A stretch of DNA of 64,000 nucleotides. Source: an uncultured Eubacteriales bacterium. GTDB taxonomy: Bacteria > Bacillota > Clostridia > TANB77 > CAG-508. Made by a program: the position numbers and the translations under genes. Below, one piece after another: positions 40,736 to 48,840 of this stretch. The notes beneath the pieces were generated by a model, which was not told the DNA's origin, made no database searches, and saw only the letters and a program-made list of their open reading frames with translations. The stretch spans positions 105,483 to 169,482 of the forward strand of contig CAJKVH010000003.1 in NCBI GenBank assembly GCA_905203305.1. Reading direction: 5' to 3'. The number at the start of each line of letters is the position of its first letter. Position 1 is the first letter of the stretch.

Positions 40736-41359
40736 ATGGAAAAATTTGATTGGATAAATAGCATATACAAATATTTTATCATTTTAGATAGAATAAATAA
40801 TCAATTTAAGTTTCTGATAAAAACTATGGAATATGAAGAAATTGAAGAACATTTTTTTTATCTTTCTACAGAATTATTAAGATTGATTCCTTTTACAGAA
40901 AATAAAAAAGATAATAGCATATTTTTAAATTTAAAAGATGGCATTTGCTTATTAAAAGATTATATTAGTTTTTTAGAAGGCGATTTGGAAAAAATATTGC
41001 AAGAAAATTCTAAAACTTTTATTAAAATAAAAAGAATTAGAAATAAATATGAACATGAACCTCACAATGTAAATGGGGCTTTTTCAACAGGTCATTCTTC
41101 TTTTAGTGCTATGGGATTTTATTGTAGAAACGAGTTAGTTTCTTTAGATACAATGGAATTAACTTATGTTATTTATGAATTGAATAAATTATTTGATAAA
41201 ATAGAAAAGGAGATTAATAGAATTGAATTAGAAAATAAAGATGAGTTAAATCAATTTAATAAGATATATATTGAAAAAATAAAAAAGATACAAATAATAA
41301 ATTATAATAAAGGATATACAAGAATGCCTAAAAATTGGATGATAAAAAAATACTTATAA
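40736..41359 (+). CDS. HEPN-like cargo protein (tentative)
   Basis: 207 residues; AGGAG before the ATG. All-helical with IKRIRNKYEHEPHNVNG in the middle: R-N-K-Y-E-H fits the R-x4-6-H signature of HEPN RNases. C-terminal half is a long helix rich in E, I and N (LFDKIEKEINRIELENKDEL). It could be a nuclease toxin or an RNA-binding defence protein; the call rests on one motif. It lies alone between the control region and the restriction operon, with its own promoter. Confidence 0.5.
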   Translation: MEKFDWINSIYKYFIILDRINNQFKFLIKTMEYEEIEEHFFYLSTELLRLIPFTENKKDNSIFLNLKDGICLLKDYISFLEGDLEKILQENSKTFIKIKRIRNKYEHEPHNVNGAFSTGHSSFSAMGFYCRNELVSLDTMELTYVIYELNKLFDKIEKEINRIELENKDELNQFNKIYIEKIKKIQIINYNKGYTRMPKNWMIKKYL

Positions 41360-41450
41360 TGATAAATAAAAATAAGTTATTTAGTAAAGATTAATTAAAT
41401 ATTAATAATTTTTTTGTTTGATATTTTTTGAAGAAAATTGCTAGAATTTG

Positions 41451-41479
41451 TTGAGAAAAAAGCAATAATATGATATAAA
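41451..41479 (+). promoter_or_regulatory. Promoter of the restriction-modification operon
   Basis: TTGAGA, 17 bases, TATAAA (41474-41479). Transcription would begin near 41486, which excludes the ATG at 41484 as start of the first gene. Confidence 0.6.
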
Positions 41480-41528
41480 TAACATGGTATATAATGAACA
41501 AAAAGAAAAAATGGAGATAGATAAAATT

Positions 41529-42614
41529 ATGTCGAATAATGTATTAGACTTATTTTGTGGAGCTGGTGGATTGTCAAAAGGTTTTTATGATGCAGGATAT
41601 GATGTTTTATTAGGTGTGGATTTTGATGATGCTGCATTAAAAACATTTAAAGAGAATCATGGATCAGCAGAAGCAATGAAATTAGATTTATTTAATCATG
41701 ATAATATAGAAAAAATAATAGAATTTTTAAATAAAAAAAATAAAAAGATAGATGTATTAGTAGGAGGACCTCCTTGTCAAGGATTTTCAGTAGCAGGACC
41801 AAGAAATATGAATGATAAAAGAAATAGTTTATATGTTGCAATGGTAAAATTGGCAGAAAGATTGCAACCTCAAGCTATTGTGTTAGAAAATGTTCCGGGA
41901 ATGTTACAAGTTAATGGTGGAATTGGCGCAAAAAGAATAATACAAGACTTTAAAGAAATTGGATATGATATGGTTCCAAAATTATTATATGCTCCTGATT
42001 ATGGGGTTCCACAAATTAGAAAAAGGGTATTTTTTGTTGGTTTAAAAAATCATAAGGAATTTAATTTTCCTGACCCAATTTTAAGCAAAGAAAAATATAT
42101 TACTTGTAAAGAAGCTATTGGAGATTTACCTTCATTACAGACTAAAGAAGGAGAAATAATTTATGGAGATGAAATTCAATCATATATTACAAAGCCTCAA
42201 AACAAATATCAGGAATTAATGAGAAAAAGATCAAAGAAAGTTTATAATCATATTGGAAGTATTCCAATTGAAAAAACAAAGAAGATGATTTCTCTTGTAC
42301 CAGAAGGTAAAAATTATAAAGCACTACCTGAAGAATATAGAGGACTTTATAAATATCATGAAGCACTTACAAGATATCATAGTGATAAACCATCTCTAAC
42401 TATAAATACAGGTCATCGTTCGCATTTTCATTATAAATATAATAGGATTCCAACAGTTAGAGAAAGTGCGAGATTACAATCTTTTCCTGATGATTTTATA
42501 TTTTATGGTAATAAATCACAACAGTATAAACAAGTAGGAAATGCTGTTCCACCATTATTAGGATATGCAGTTGCATCTGAACTAAAAAAGTATTTAGAAA
42601 ATGGAGATGTATAG
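41529..42614 (+). CDS. m5C DNA methyltransferase 1 of a LlaJI-like system
   Basis: 361 residues from the ATG at 41529, which has GGAGAT 10 bases upstream; in-frame ATGs at 41484 and 41511 are less likely. All C5-cytosine methyltransferase motifs are visible: I DLFCGAGGLSKGF, IV GGPPCQGFSVAG with the catalytic cysteine, VI VLENVPG, VIII GVPQIRKRVFFVG and X QVGNAVPP. It modifies one strand of the recognition site in the scheme known for LlaJI. First gene of a four-gene operon. Confidence 0.93.
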   Translation: MSNNVLDLFCGAGGLSKGFYDAGYDVLLGVDFDDAALKTFKENHGSAEAMKLDLFNHDNIEKIIEFLNKKNKKIDVLVGGPPCQGFSVAGPRNMNDKRNSLYVAMVKLAERLQPQAIVLENVPGMLQVNGGIGAKRIIQDFKEIGYDMVPKLLYAPDYGVPQIRKRVFFVGLKNHKEFNFPDPILSKEKYITCKEAIGDLPSLQTKEGEIIYGDEIQSYITKPQNKYQELMRKRSKKVYNHIGSIPIEKTKKMISLVPEGKNYKALPEEYRGLYKYHEALTRYHSDKPSLTINTGHRSHFHYKYNRIPTVRESARLQSFPDDFIFYGNKSQQYKQVGNAVPPLLGYAVASELKKYLENGDV

Positions 42615-42615
42615 A

Positions 42616-43872
42616 ATGCAAGAAATAAAAATGATAGATTTGTTTGCAGGATGTGGAGGATTGACAGAAGGATTTATGCAAACAGGGAAATATAAAGAAG
42701 TGGCGGCTGTAGAATGGTTGAAGCCACAGATAGATACATTAAGAAATAGATTAGAAACAAAATGGAATGAAAAAGATGCTTCAGAAAGAGTAATGCGATT
42801 TGACATACAAAGAGATAAAGAATTATTCGCAGGATGGAATGATGATGAATTTGGAAAAGGAAAAGGTTTAGATTATTTCGTTAATGATGCCAAAGGAATT
42901 GATATTATTATAGGTGGTCCACCTTGCCAAGCCTATTCTGTTGCCGGTAGGGTAAGAGATGAAAATGGGATGAAAGATGATTATAGAAATTACTTGTTTG
43001 AACACTATTTGAAAGCTGTTGATAAATATAAACCTAAATTATTTGTTTTTGAAAATGTTCCAGGTATATTAAGTGCCTCACCAAATGGGATACCAATTAA
43101 AGACATAATAAAAAAAGAATTTAATAATATAGGGTTTGAAATATTAGATAATTTAAAAGATGCCGTAGTAGATGCAAGTGAATATGGAGTACCACAAAAT
43201 CGAAATAGAGTTATAATTGTAGGATTAAATAAAGAGTATTTTAAAGATTGCCAAAAAACATTAAAAAAATTTTATAATGAAATATTGCCAAAGAGAAAAG
43301 TTACAAGGAAAGTAACTGTTAAAGAAGCTATAGGGGATTTACCAAAATGTATGCCAATTTTTGATGAAAAAAATCATAAAAAAAGACAATCACATAATAT
43401 TCCTGAATGTAATATAACTTGGCATATACCAAGATATGCTAATTTAAGGGATATGGATACTTTTAAAGTATTAGCAGAAGATATTGCTTCAGGAAGAAAT
43501 GAATATGATAGTAAAAAAATAAGTGAATTATATGAAGAAAAGATTGGCTCAAAATCTCCAATACATAGATATCATGTATTGTCGCCAAATGAACCCAGTA
43601 CAACTATTATAGCTCATTTATATAAAGATGGAAATAGATTTATTCATTATGATCCCGAACAACAAAGAACAATTACAGTAAGAGAGGCTGCTAGATTACA
43701 ATCTTTTCCTGATGATTTCGACTTTGTAGGAAGTAGAGGAAACGCATATCAAATGATTGGAAATGCAGTACCACCAAAGTTAGCAAATGCTGTTGCAGAG
43801 TCAGTATATGAATTATTAAAGGAGGAAGAAAATGTTTCATTATCTGTTTACAAACGATTTACGAATATCTAA
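42616..43872 (+). CDS. m5C DNA methyltransferase 2 of a LlaJI-like system
   Basis: 418 residues from the ATG at 42616 with GGAGAT 7 bases upstream. Motifs: I DLFAGCGGLTEGF, IV GGPPCQAYSVAGR, VI FENVPG, VIII EYGVPQNRNRVIIVG, X MIGNAVPPKLA. Two separate m5C methyltransferases side by side suit an asymmetric recognition site where each strand needs its own enzyme. The stop lies 41 bases inside the next gene, which has AAAGGAGG, so translation is coupled. Confidence 0.93.
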   Translation: MQEIKMIDLFAGCGGLTEGFMQTGKYKEVAAVEWLKPQIDTLRNRLETKWNEKDASERVMRFDIQRDKELFAGWNDDEFGKGKGLDYFVNDAKGIDIIIGGPPCQAYSVAGRVRDENGMKDDYRNYLFEHYLKAVDKYKPKLFVFENVPGILSASPNGIPIKDIIKKEFNNIGFEILDNLKDAVVDASEYGVPQNRNRVIIVGLNKEYFKDCQKTLKKFYNEILPKRKVTRKVTVKEAIGDLPKCMPIFDEKNHKKRQSHNIPECNITWHIPRYANLRDMDTFKVLAEDIASGRNEYDSKKISELYEEKIGSKSPIHRYHVLSPNEPSTTIIAHLYKDGNRFIHYDPEQQRTITVREAARLQSFPDDFDFVGSRGNAYQMIGNAVPPKLANAVAESVYELLKEEENVSLSVYKRFTNI

Positions 43873-45844
43873 TTTAGAAAGTTTTTTAATAGAAGCTGGA
43901 AAATGTTTTGTTGAAAATAAAGTACCAAGTGCATATGAAGATAAGAATGCAAATAATAATATGAATACATTAGGATTTTACTTTAATTTAACAGAGGAAA
44001 GTAATTGCGCTAAATTGTGTTCAAATGGAAAAATTAGACCAGTTGTATTAAATTTTATAAAAAAATTCCAATTTCCTAACCCAAGGACAACCGACTCTCT
44101 TAATGAAGCTATTAATGATGGGATTTTAATTGCTCCCTTAAGAATTATAATACAATCTCTTTATTTTATGAATATGATTAATAAGGATGAAGCATATTTA
44201 ACGGATAAAGAAATCGCTGATTACATATTTTTTAATGATGAAATAGCTAAAAAGCCAAATCCTAATATATTTAATTTGGTTAATAAAATTATAAGCGAAA
44301 GAAACAATGAAAAAAGCGAAGCAATAGAAGATGATGAAATACTTGAACAAAAAGGTTTCTATTGGAAGCAATGCAAAAGACAAATAAGAGAAATGGTAAA
44401 AGTTTTATGTTGGTCTGGATGTGCAGTTAGAGATGAACAATCACATATTAGAATTCATCATGATAATTTAACTACAGAAGATAAAGCAGAACTTTTTGAA
44501 ATTTTATCATATTCAAATTATTGGTACCCTGAAAAAAATAAAACTGCAAATGAAAATAAAGAGTCTTATCAAAGATATATGGATATAAAAAAAGAAAAAG
44601 AGAATGAAATCCTAAACATTGAATATTTATTGAGCTTAAAAAATCAAGATTTTGCATTTGAAACGATTAATATCTTAAAAGAATATGCGGATGAAGAATT
44701 ATTAAGAATTTTATGTTCTTCTGATGAATCCAAAAAATATACTAAACATTTTCGTGCTATATTAATTGATGTAACTGAAGATATAGAAAATAACATTGAA
44801 TATTATAAAGATGAAATTGCTGCAAGATATTACAAAGAAACAATAGATATCAATAATAGAAAATATATAATATCTAATGATTGGTATTATAAAACTCATA
44901 ATGATTTAGATAATCGAACACCGTATTTAGATTTTATAAAGAAAGTAATAAATAATGCAATAAAACCATATACTAAAGATGATTTTTTAAATGAAGTGTA
45001 TATGGATGAAAATGAATATGAAGAGTTGAAAGATCTTCTATTATTTAAAAAGAATATAATACTTGAGGGAGCTCCTGGAGTTGGAAAGACTTTTATGGCT
45101 AAGAGATTAGCATATTCAATAATAGGTGTATCTAATAAAGAGCAAATTAAGGAACAAGTAATGTCTATTCAATTTCATCAAAGTTATTCTTATGAAGAAT
45201 TTATTGAAGGAATAATGCCATCTGTAGATGGAGGATTTATACAAAAAGATGGAATATTTAAAGAATTTTGTAATAGAGCAAGCGAAAATCCAAATAAAAA
45301 ATACTTTTTTATCATAGATGAAATAAATAGAGGAAATATTAGCAAAATATTCGGAGAACTTATGGTACTTATAGAAAATGATAAAAGAGGTCAAGAAATG
45401 GTCTTAACATATTCAAATGAATATTTTAAAGTTCCTGAAAATGTATATATTATAGGAATGATGAATACTGCTGACAGATCATTAGCACTTATGGACTATG
45501 CTTTGAGGAGAAGATTCGATTTTTATCCTGTATTGCCAGCATTTGAAAATCCGAATTTTATAGAATATATTAAGAGCTTCAACTCAAAATCATTTGAAAA
45601 TATAATTGAAGTTGTGAAAAAATTAAATGAAGCAATATGTAAGGATGAAGCTTTGGGCAGTGGATTTATGATTGGACATAGCTATTTCTGCAATTTACAA
45701 TTTTATATTGGAGACATAAATTTAAAATTAAAACAAATCATCAAATATTCTATTATTCCATTAATAAAAGAGTACTGGTATGATGATGAGAGTAATAAGG
45801 TGGAATTATGGGAAAAAGAATTATATGGAGCAATAAATGAGTAG
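43832..45844 (+). CDS. McrB-like AAA+ GTPase subunit (R1 of a LlaJI-like system)
   Basis: 670 residues. The first 380 hold a variable DNA recognition region (helical, with many K and N), the rest the McrB AAA+ motor: Walker A GAPGVGKT at about 413-420, FHQSYSYEEFIEG, Walker B FFIIDEINRGN, and the GMMNTADRSLALMDYALRRR signature. McrB-like subunits translocate DNA using GTP and recruit the nuclease McrC. Linked to two cytosine methyltransferases, it acts here as the motor of a restriction enzyme rather than a modification-dependent one. Confidence 0.93.
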   Translation: MFHYLFTNDLRISNLESFLIEAGKCFVENKVPSAYEDKNANNNMNTLGFYFNLTEESNCAKLCSNGKIRPVVLNFIKKFQFPNPRTTDSLNEAINDGILIAPLRIIIQSLYFMNMINKDEAYLTDKEIADYIFFNDEIAKKPNPNIFNLVNKIISERNNEKSEAIEDDEILEQKGFYWKQCKRQIREMVKVLCWSGCAVRDEQSHIRIHHDNLTTEDKAELFEILSYSNYWYPEKNKTANENKESYQRYMDIKKEKENEILNIEYLLSLKNQDFAFETINILKEYADEELLRILCSSDESKKYTKHFRAILIDVTEDIENNIEYYKDEIAARYYKETIDINNRKYIISNDWYYKTHNDLDNRTPYLDFIKKVINNAIKPYTKDDFLNEVYMDENEYEELKDLLLFKKNIILEGAPGVGKTFMAKRLAYSIIGVSNKEQIKEQVMSIQFHQSYSYEEFIEGIMPSVDGGFIQKDGIFKEFCNRASENPNKKYFFIIDEINRGNISKIFGELMVLIENDKRGQEMVLTYSNEYFKVPENVYIIGMMNTADRSLALMDYALRRRFDFYPVLPAFENPNFIEYIKSFNSKSFENIIEVVKKLNEAICKDEALGSGFMIGHSYFCNLQFYIGDINLKLKQIIKYSIIPLIKEYWYDDESNKVELWEKELYGAINE

Positions 45845-46892
45845 AGATTATAGAGTAAGTAATATTTATTACATGTTAGCTTATGCATTTGATAATAATA
45901 ATTTAATTGAAAAAGAAAATAAGAATATTAATGTTGAAGAATTTGACAATGTATATAATTTATTATCAGTTATTTTGTGTATATTATTAAATAGATTAAT
46001 AAAAAGAGGCATTGCTAAGGAATATGTTGAGGTAACAAATGAAACTTTATTAATCAAAGGAAAAATAAATATTACACAGACATTAAAGAACAGAGCTAAA
46101 GGAAAGATAAATGTAATATGCGAATACGATGAGTTTTCATCTAATAATTATTTAAATAGTATTATAAAAACAACAGTTTTTTATTTAATAAAATCAAGTA
46201 AAATTGATAAAGAGACTAAAAAGGTACTTAAAAAGTTATATTCATTTTTACAAGATATAGATTTATTAGATTTTAAAACAATTGAATGGAAAAAGATTAA
46301 ACTAAATAAAAACAATAAATATTATAAATTTATAATAAATATATGCTATATGATTCAAAAAGGAATGATTTTGACAGAAGAAGATGGAAATATAGATTTA
46401 AAAGATTTTACAGATCGACAATCTTTAAATGTATTATTTGAAAAATTTGTTAGAGAATATTTTAGAAAACATTTTCCTGAATTAAATGCAAAATCTGAGC
46501 AAATGTCTTGGAAGATTGATGATAATTATATGATAGATTTTATTCCAAAAATGGTAACTGATATTACTTTAAGATATAAAAACAAGGTTCTTATAATAGA
46601 TACAAAATTTTATGGAAAAATAGTAAATGATAAAGGTTTTAATGGATTTGATACAAAAACAATAAACAGAGATAATTGGAATCAGATAAATGCTTATGTT
46701 GCTAATGAAGCATATAAAAATGATAAAATAGTAAGTGGGATGTTATTATATGCAAGAACTGATGAAGAAATATCACCAGATGTTGAAACATCTGTAATGG
46801 GAAATAAGATATCAATAAAGACATTAGATATGAGAAATAAGTTTAGTGAAATAGCCAAACAATTAGAAAGTATTGCAAATAAATTTAAGTAA
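45837..46892 (+). CDS. McrC-like nuclease subunit (R2 of a LlaJI-like system)
   Basis: 351 residues, overlapping the McrB stop by 8 bases. McrC layout: N-terminal SNIYYMLAYAFDNNNLI, ETLLIKGKINITQTLKNRA, and a PD-(D/E)xK nuclease with MIDFIPKMVTDITLRY and the IIDTKFYG strand (D...D-x-K). It cuts DNA when McrB complexes collide. Followed by two terminators. Confidence 0.9.
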   Translation: MSRDYRVSNIYYMLAYAFDNNNLIEKENKNINVEEFDNVYNLLSVILCILLNRLIKRGIAKEYVEVTNETLLIKGKINITQTLKNRAKGKINVICEYDEFSSNNYLNSIIKTTVFYLIKSSKIDKETKKVLKKLYSFLQDIDLLDFKTIEWKKIKLNKNNKYYKFIINICYMIQKGMILTEEDGNIDLKDFTDRQSLNVLFEKFVREYFRKHFPELNAKSEQMSWKIDDNYMIDFIPKMVTDITLRYKNKVLIIDTKFYGKIVNDKGFNGFDTKTINRDNWNQINAYVANEAYKNDKIVSGMLLYARTDEEISPDVETSVMGNKISIKTLDMRNKFSEIAKQLESIANKFK

Positions 46893-46904
46893 TAATTAAA
46901 AGAA

Positions 46905-46999
46905 AGCATGAATTTTTCTTTTAAACTTCATGCTAAAAATATATAAAAATAATTATAAAATATACGAAAAGTAAAAAAACACTTTTCGTATATTTTTTA
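46905..46999 (+). terminator. Two terminators after the restriction operon
   Basis: AGCATGAA/TTCATGCT (46905-46934), then a perfect 14-base repeat AATATACGAAAAGT/ACTTTTCGTATATT (46959-46994) followed by TTTT. Confidence 0.8.
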
Positions 47000-47115
47000 C
47001 ACTTTCTTACACAATTCGACAAACTTTGCAAAAAGATTGTGATAGAATCCATAAAACAAAAGAAAAAATCCCTAAACTACCAAAGACTGAAAATAATAAG
47101 GAGTTGGGGGAGAAA

Positions 47116-47184
47116 ATGGATATATCACAAAATAAATTGAAAAATATAAATAAATATACTAAGCACACAACTAACCATTTATAA
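47116..47184 (+). CDS. Putative leader peptide, 22 residues
   Basis: ATG at 47116 behind GGGGGAG; product MDISQNKLKNINKY followed by TKHTTNHL. Its coding end reads into the 5' arm of the terminator at 47161-47205 and its stop lies in the hairpin loop, the usual arrangement of an attenuation leader peptide. It has no other recognisable function. Confidence 0.5.
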   Translation: MDISQNKLKNINKYTKHTTNHL

Positions 47185-47492
47185 GTTATTTGTGTGCTTT
47201 TTCAATTATTTTAATATCCAATAAAACACTACACTAATTTAGAAAAATGATCTAAGGAAAAATGAAAAAGAAGAGATATATGTTAGTGTAGTTTTGAGCA
47301 TTATTACATAAATCTCATCCTACACAAAGAGGAGTGTAGGTTATTTGGACAAATGTGTATTAATAATGTTAAAAAAACAAAATAGAGAGGTTGAATTTAT
47401 CCGTAAAGATAGATTTGACCTCTTTTTGTTTATATATAGATTAGTTAAATGCCGATCTCCACCTCACATTCAATTCAAAACAGAATTGAATG
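47161..47492 (+). promoter_or_regulatory. Structured leader with attenuator-like hairpins before the sigma-like gene
   Basis: Four elements in order. Terminator 1: AAGCACACAA/TTGTGTGCTT with T run (47161-47205). Then segments ACTACACTAA (47228-47237), TTAGTGTAGT (47283-47292), CCTACAC (47319-47325) and GTGTAGG (47334-47340), which can pair 1 with 2 and 3 with 4, or 2 with 3. Terminator 2: a 16-base stem 47386-47401/47408-47423 then TTTTTG. Finally CATTCAATTC/GAATTGAATG (47467-47492) abutting the GGAGG of the sigma-like gene. Confidence 0.65.
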
Positions 47493-47504
47493 GAGGAAAG
47501 AAGA

Positions 47505-47990
47505 ATGAAAGAATATTCTAAAATTAAGCGAGAAGTCATAGATACATATATTATTTTTAGTAATAGCGATGAAAGTAAAAATATTATTGTATTCAAAGAT
47601 GAAAATGGAAAGTCAAGAGTAATTAGAGCAAATGAAAAATTAAGAGACGAATATAAGAAAAGAAAAAGCGAAGAAAACTCACAAAATATTAAATTTAGTA
47701 GATATATAGAACATTCAGAACTAACAGATATTTCATTAAATAAGAGAGCTACAAATAGAGAAATTAGTTTAGAAGAACAAGTTATTTCAAATTTAGAATC
47801 AGAAAGAATAATAAAAGAAATTTGGAAATTACCTACACCACAAAATAGGCGAGTTTATATGTATGTAGTAGATGAATTTTCATATACAAAAATAGCAAAA
47901 ATAGAAAATCGTTCTATTCCTACAGTAAAAGAGAGCGTGGACAGGGGATTAGAAAACTTAAGAAAAAAATTAAAAAAAATTTATAAGTAG
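47505..47990 (+). CDS. Sigma-70-like regulator of the ICE
   Basis: 161 residues from the ATG at 47505, 8 bases after GGAGG. The C-terminal 60 residues are sigma region 4-like: WKLPTPQNRRVYMYVVDEFS, YTKIAKIENRSIPTVKESVD, RGLENLRKKL. A region 2 is not evident, so like Orf7 of Tn916-type elements it may work as a partial sigma factor or activator. It lies after a long structured leader, which suggests that its expression decides whether integrase, Xis or transfer genes are turned on. Confidence 0.75.
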   Translation: MKEYSKIKREVIDTYIIFSNSDESKNIIVFKDENGKSRVIRANEKLRDEYKKRKSEENSQNIKFSRYIEHSELTDISLNKRATNREISLEEQVISNLESERIIKEIWKLPTPQNRRVYMYVVDEFSYTKIAKIENRSIPTVKESVDRGLENLRKKLKKIYK

Positions 47991-47999
47991 CCCTAAAAA

Positions 48000-48350
48000 A
48001 TGATGTGCTAACTGAAAAAACAAGTGAGAGGAGTTGATCTTTCTTGCTTGTTTTCTTTTGGAAAACGGATAGCACATTGACAAGTAAATATATTAGTTAC
48101 AAGACTTTAACTAATATAAGGAGCTCCAAGAAGGCGAATGTTATTAAAAATAAATAGCGACTACAATGAGGGAAAAAGCGAACGATGGTAAGTTTGTGTT
48201 GGCGAAGATCTATATTAGTAATAATGATACTTCGGCTCGGCTTAATTTATATTGAGGAGTTGCTCGGTTGGATAACGGAGAGGTGTAAATACCTATGTGA
48301 AAGATACCAATTTCACTTGTAACTAATTAAAAAAAATTATAAGTGAAAGG
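48000..48350 (+). ncRNA. Structured non-coding region, candidate RNA
   Basis: The stretch has no plausible gene but several stems: ATGTGCTA (48003-48010) with TAGCACAT (48070-48077) enclosing an AACAAG/CTTGTT pair; TATATTAGTTA/TAACTAATATA (48089-48118, 11 perfect pairs); AGGT-GTAAAT-ACCT near 48281-48294; and TTTCACTTGTAA/TTATAAGTGAAA (48311-48348) that covers the GAAAGG site of the next gene. GC content is visibly above its surroundings. It could be a cis-acting leader or a small RNA. I do not recognise an RNA family. Confidence 0.45.
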
Positions 48351-48361
48351 ATTTGATTAAA

Positions 48362-48580
48362 ATGAAATTAAACAATGTAAAAACAGTAACTAAGAAACAG
48401 GCTAAGGCTTATGCAGTTATAGCATTAGATATATTAGGAAGCACACCAAACGATATTGATGTAAAAATGCTTGATTCAGAAATTGATGTTGCAATGAAAT
48501 TATACAGTCCACGAGAGGCTACAGAAAAAGCAGAAAAAATTAAAACGAAAGGTGGATTAGTGAAATGGATGAAAAAATAG
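48362..48580 (+). CDS. Small ICE protein upstream of Xis
   Basis: 72 residues from the ATG at 48362 (a TTG at 48353 lies too close to GAAAGG). Helical: VTKKQAKAYAVIALDILGST then a charged end with TEKAEKIKTKGGLVKWMKK. Family not recognised. It overlaps the Xis gene by 16 bases, so the two are made together. The ribosome binding site lies in the 3' arm of a hairpin. Confidence 0.6.
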   Translation: MKLNNVKTVTKKQAKAYAVIALDILGSTPNDIDVKMLDSEIDVAMKLYSPREATEKAEKIKTKGGLVKWMKK

Positions 48581-48750
48581 GTATAAATATAAAAGAAGCA
48601 TCAGAAATATTGGGAATTAGTAAACAATTAATGGCTGAATTAACAAAGCTTAAAGATTTTCCTTGTATTAAATTTGAAAGAAGAATTGTAATAAACAAGC
48701 CACAGATGATTGAATGGTTTAATAAAAATTCAGGAAGAATCATTGTGTAG
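48565..48750 (+). CDS. xis: Excisionase-like DNA-binding protein
   Basis: 61 residues. IKEASEILGISKQLMAELTK and the wing FERRIVINKPQMIEWFNKNS make a minimal excisionase-type winged helix. It is immediately upstream of the integrase, where Xis genes normally lie, and probably directs excision of the element. GGTGG lies 9 bases upstream of the ATG. Confidence 0.75.
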   Translation: MDEKIGINIKEASEILGISKQLMAELTKLKDFPCIKFERRIVINKPQMIEWFNKNSGRIIV

Positions 48751-48782
48751 GGTTTGGATTTACAAAGATAAGGATTTATAAT
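48751..48782 (+). promoter_or_regulatory. GGTTTGGA-type ICE promoter, copy 6, integrase promoter
   Basis: GGTTTGGATT, TTGGAT at 48754-48759, 17 bases, TATAAT at 48777-48782; the ATG of the integrase follows at 48841. Confidence 0.7.
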
Positions 48783-48840
48783 ATTGGTAGTATATTTTAC
48801 TTCTTAATATTATGAATCCTATTTTTATGGAGGAAATAAT

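Noticed and set aside
41484..41528. Leaderless start of methyltransferase 1 at 41484
   Set aside because: The predicted transcription start (from TTGAGA-17-TATAAA) falls at or after this ATG, and the GGAGAT-supported ATG at 41529 places motif I at the usual distance from the N-terminus.
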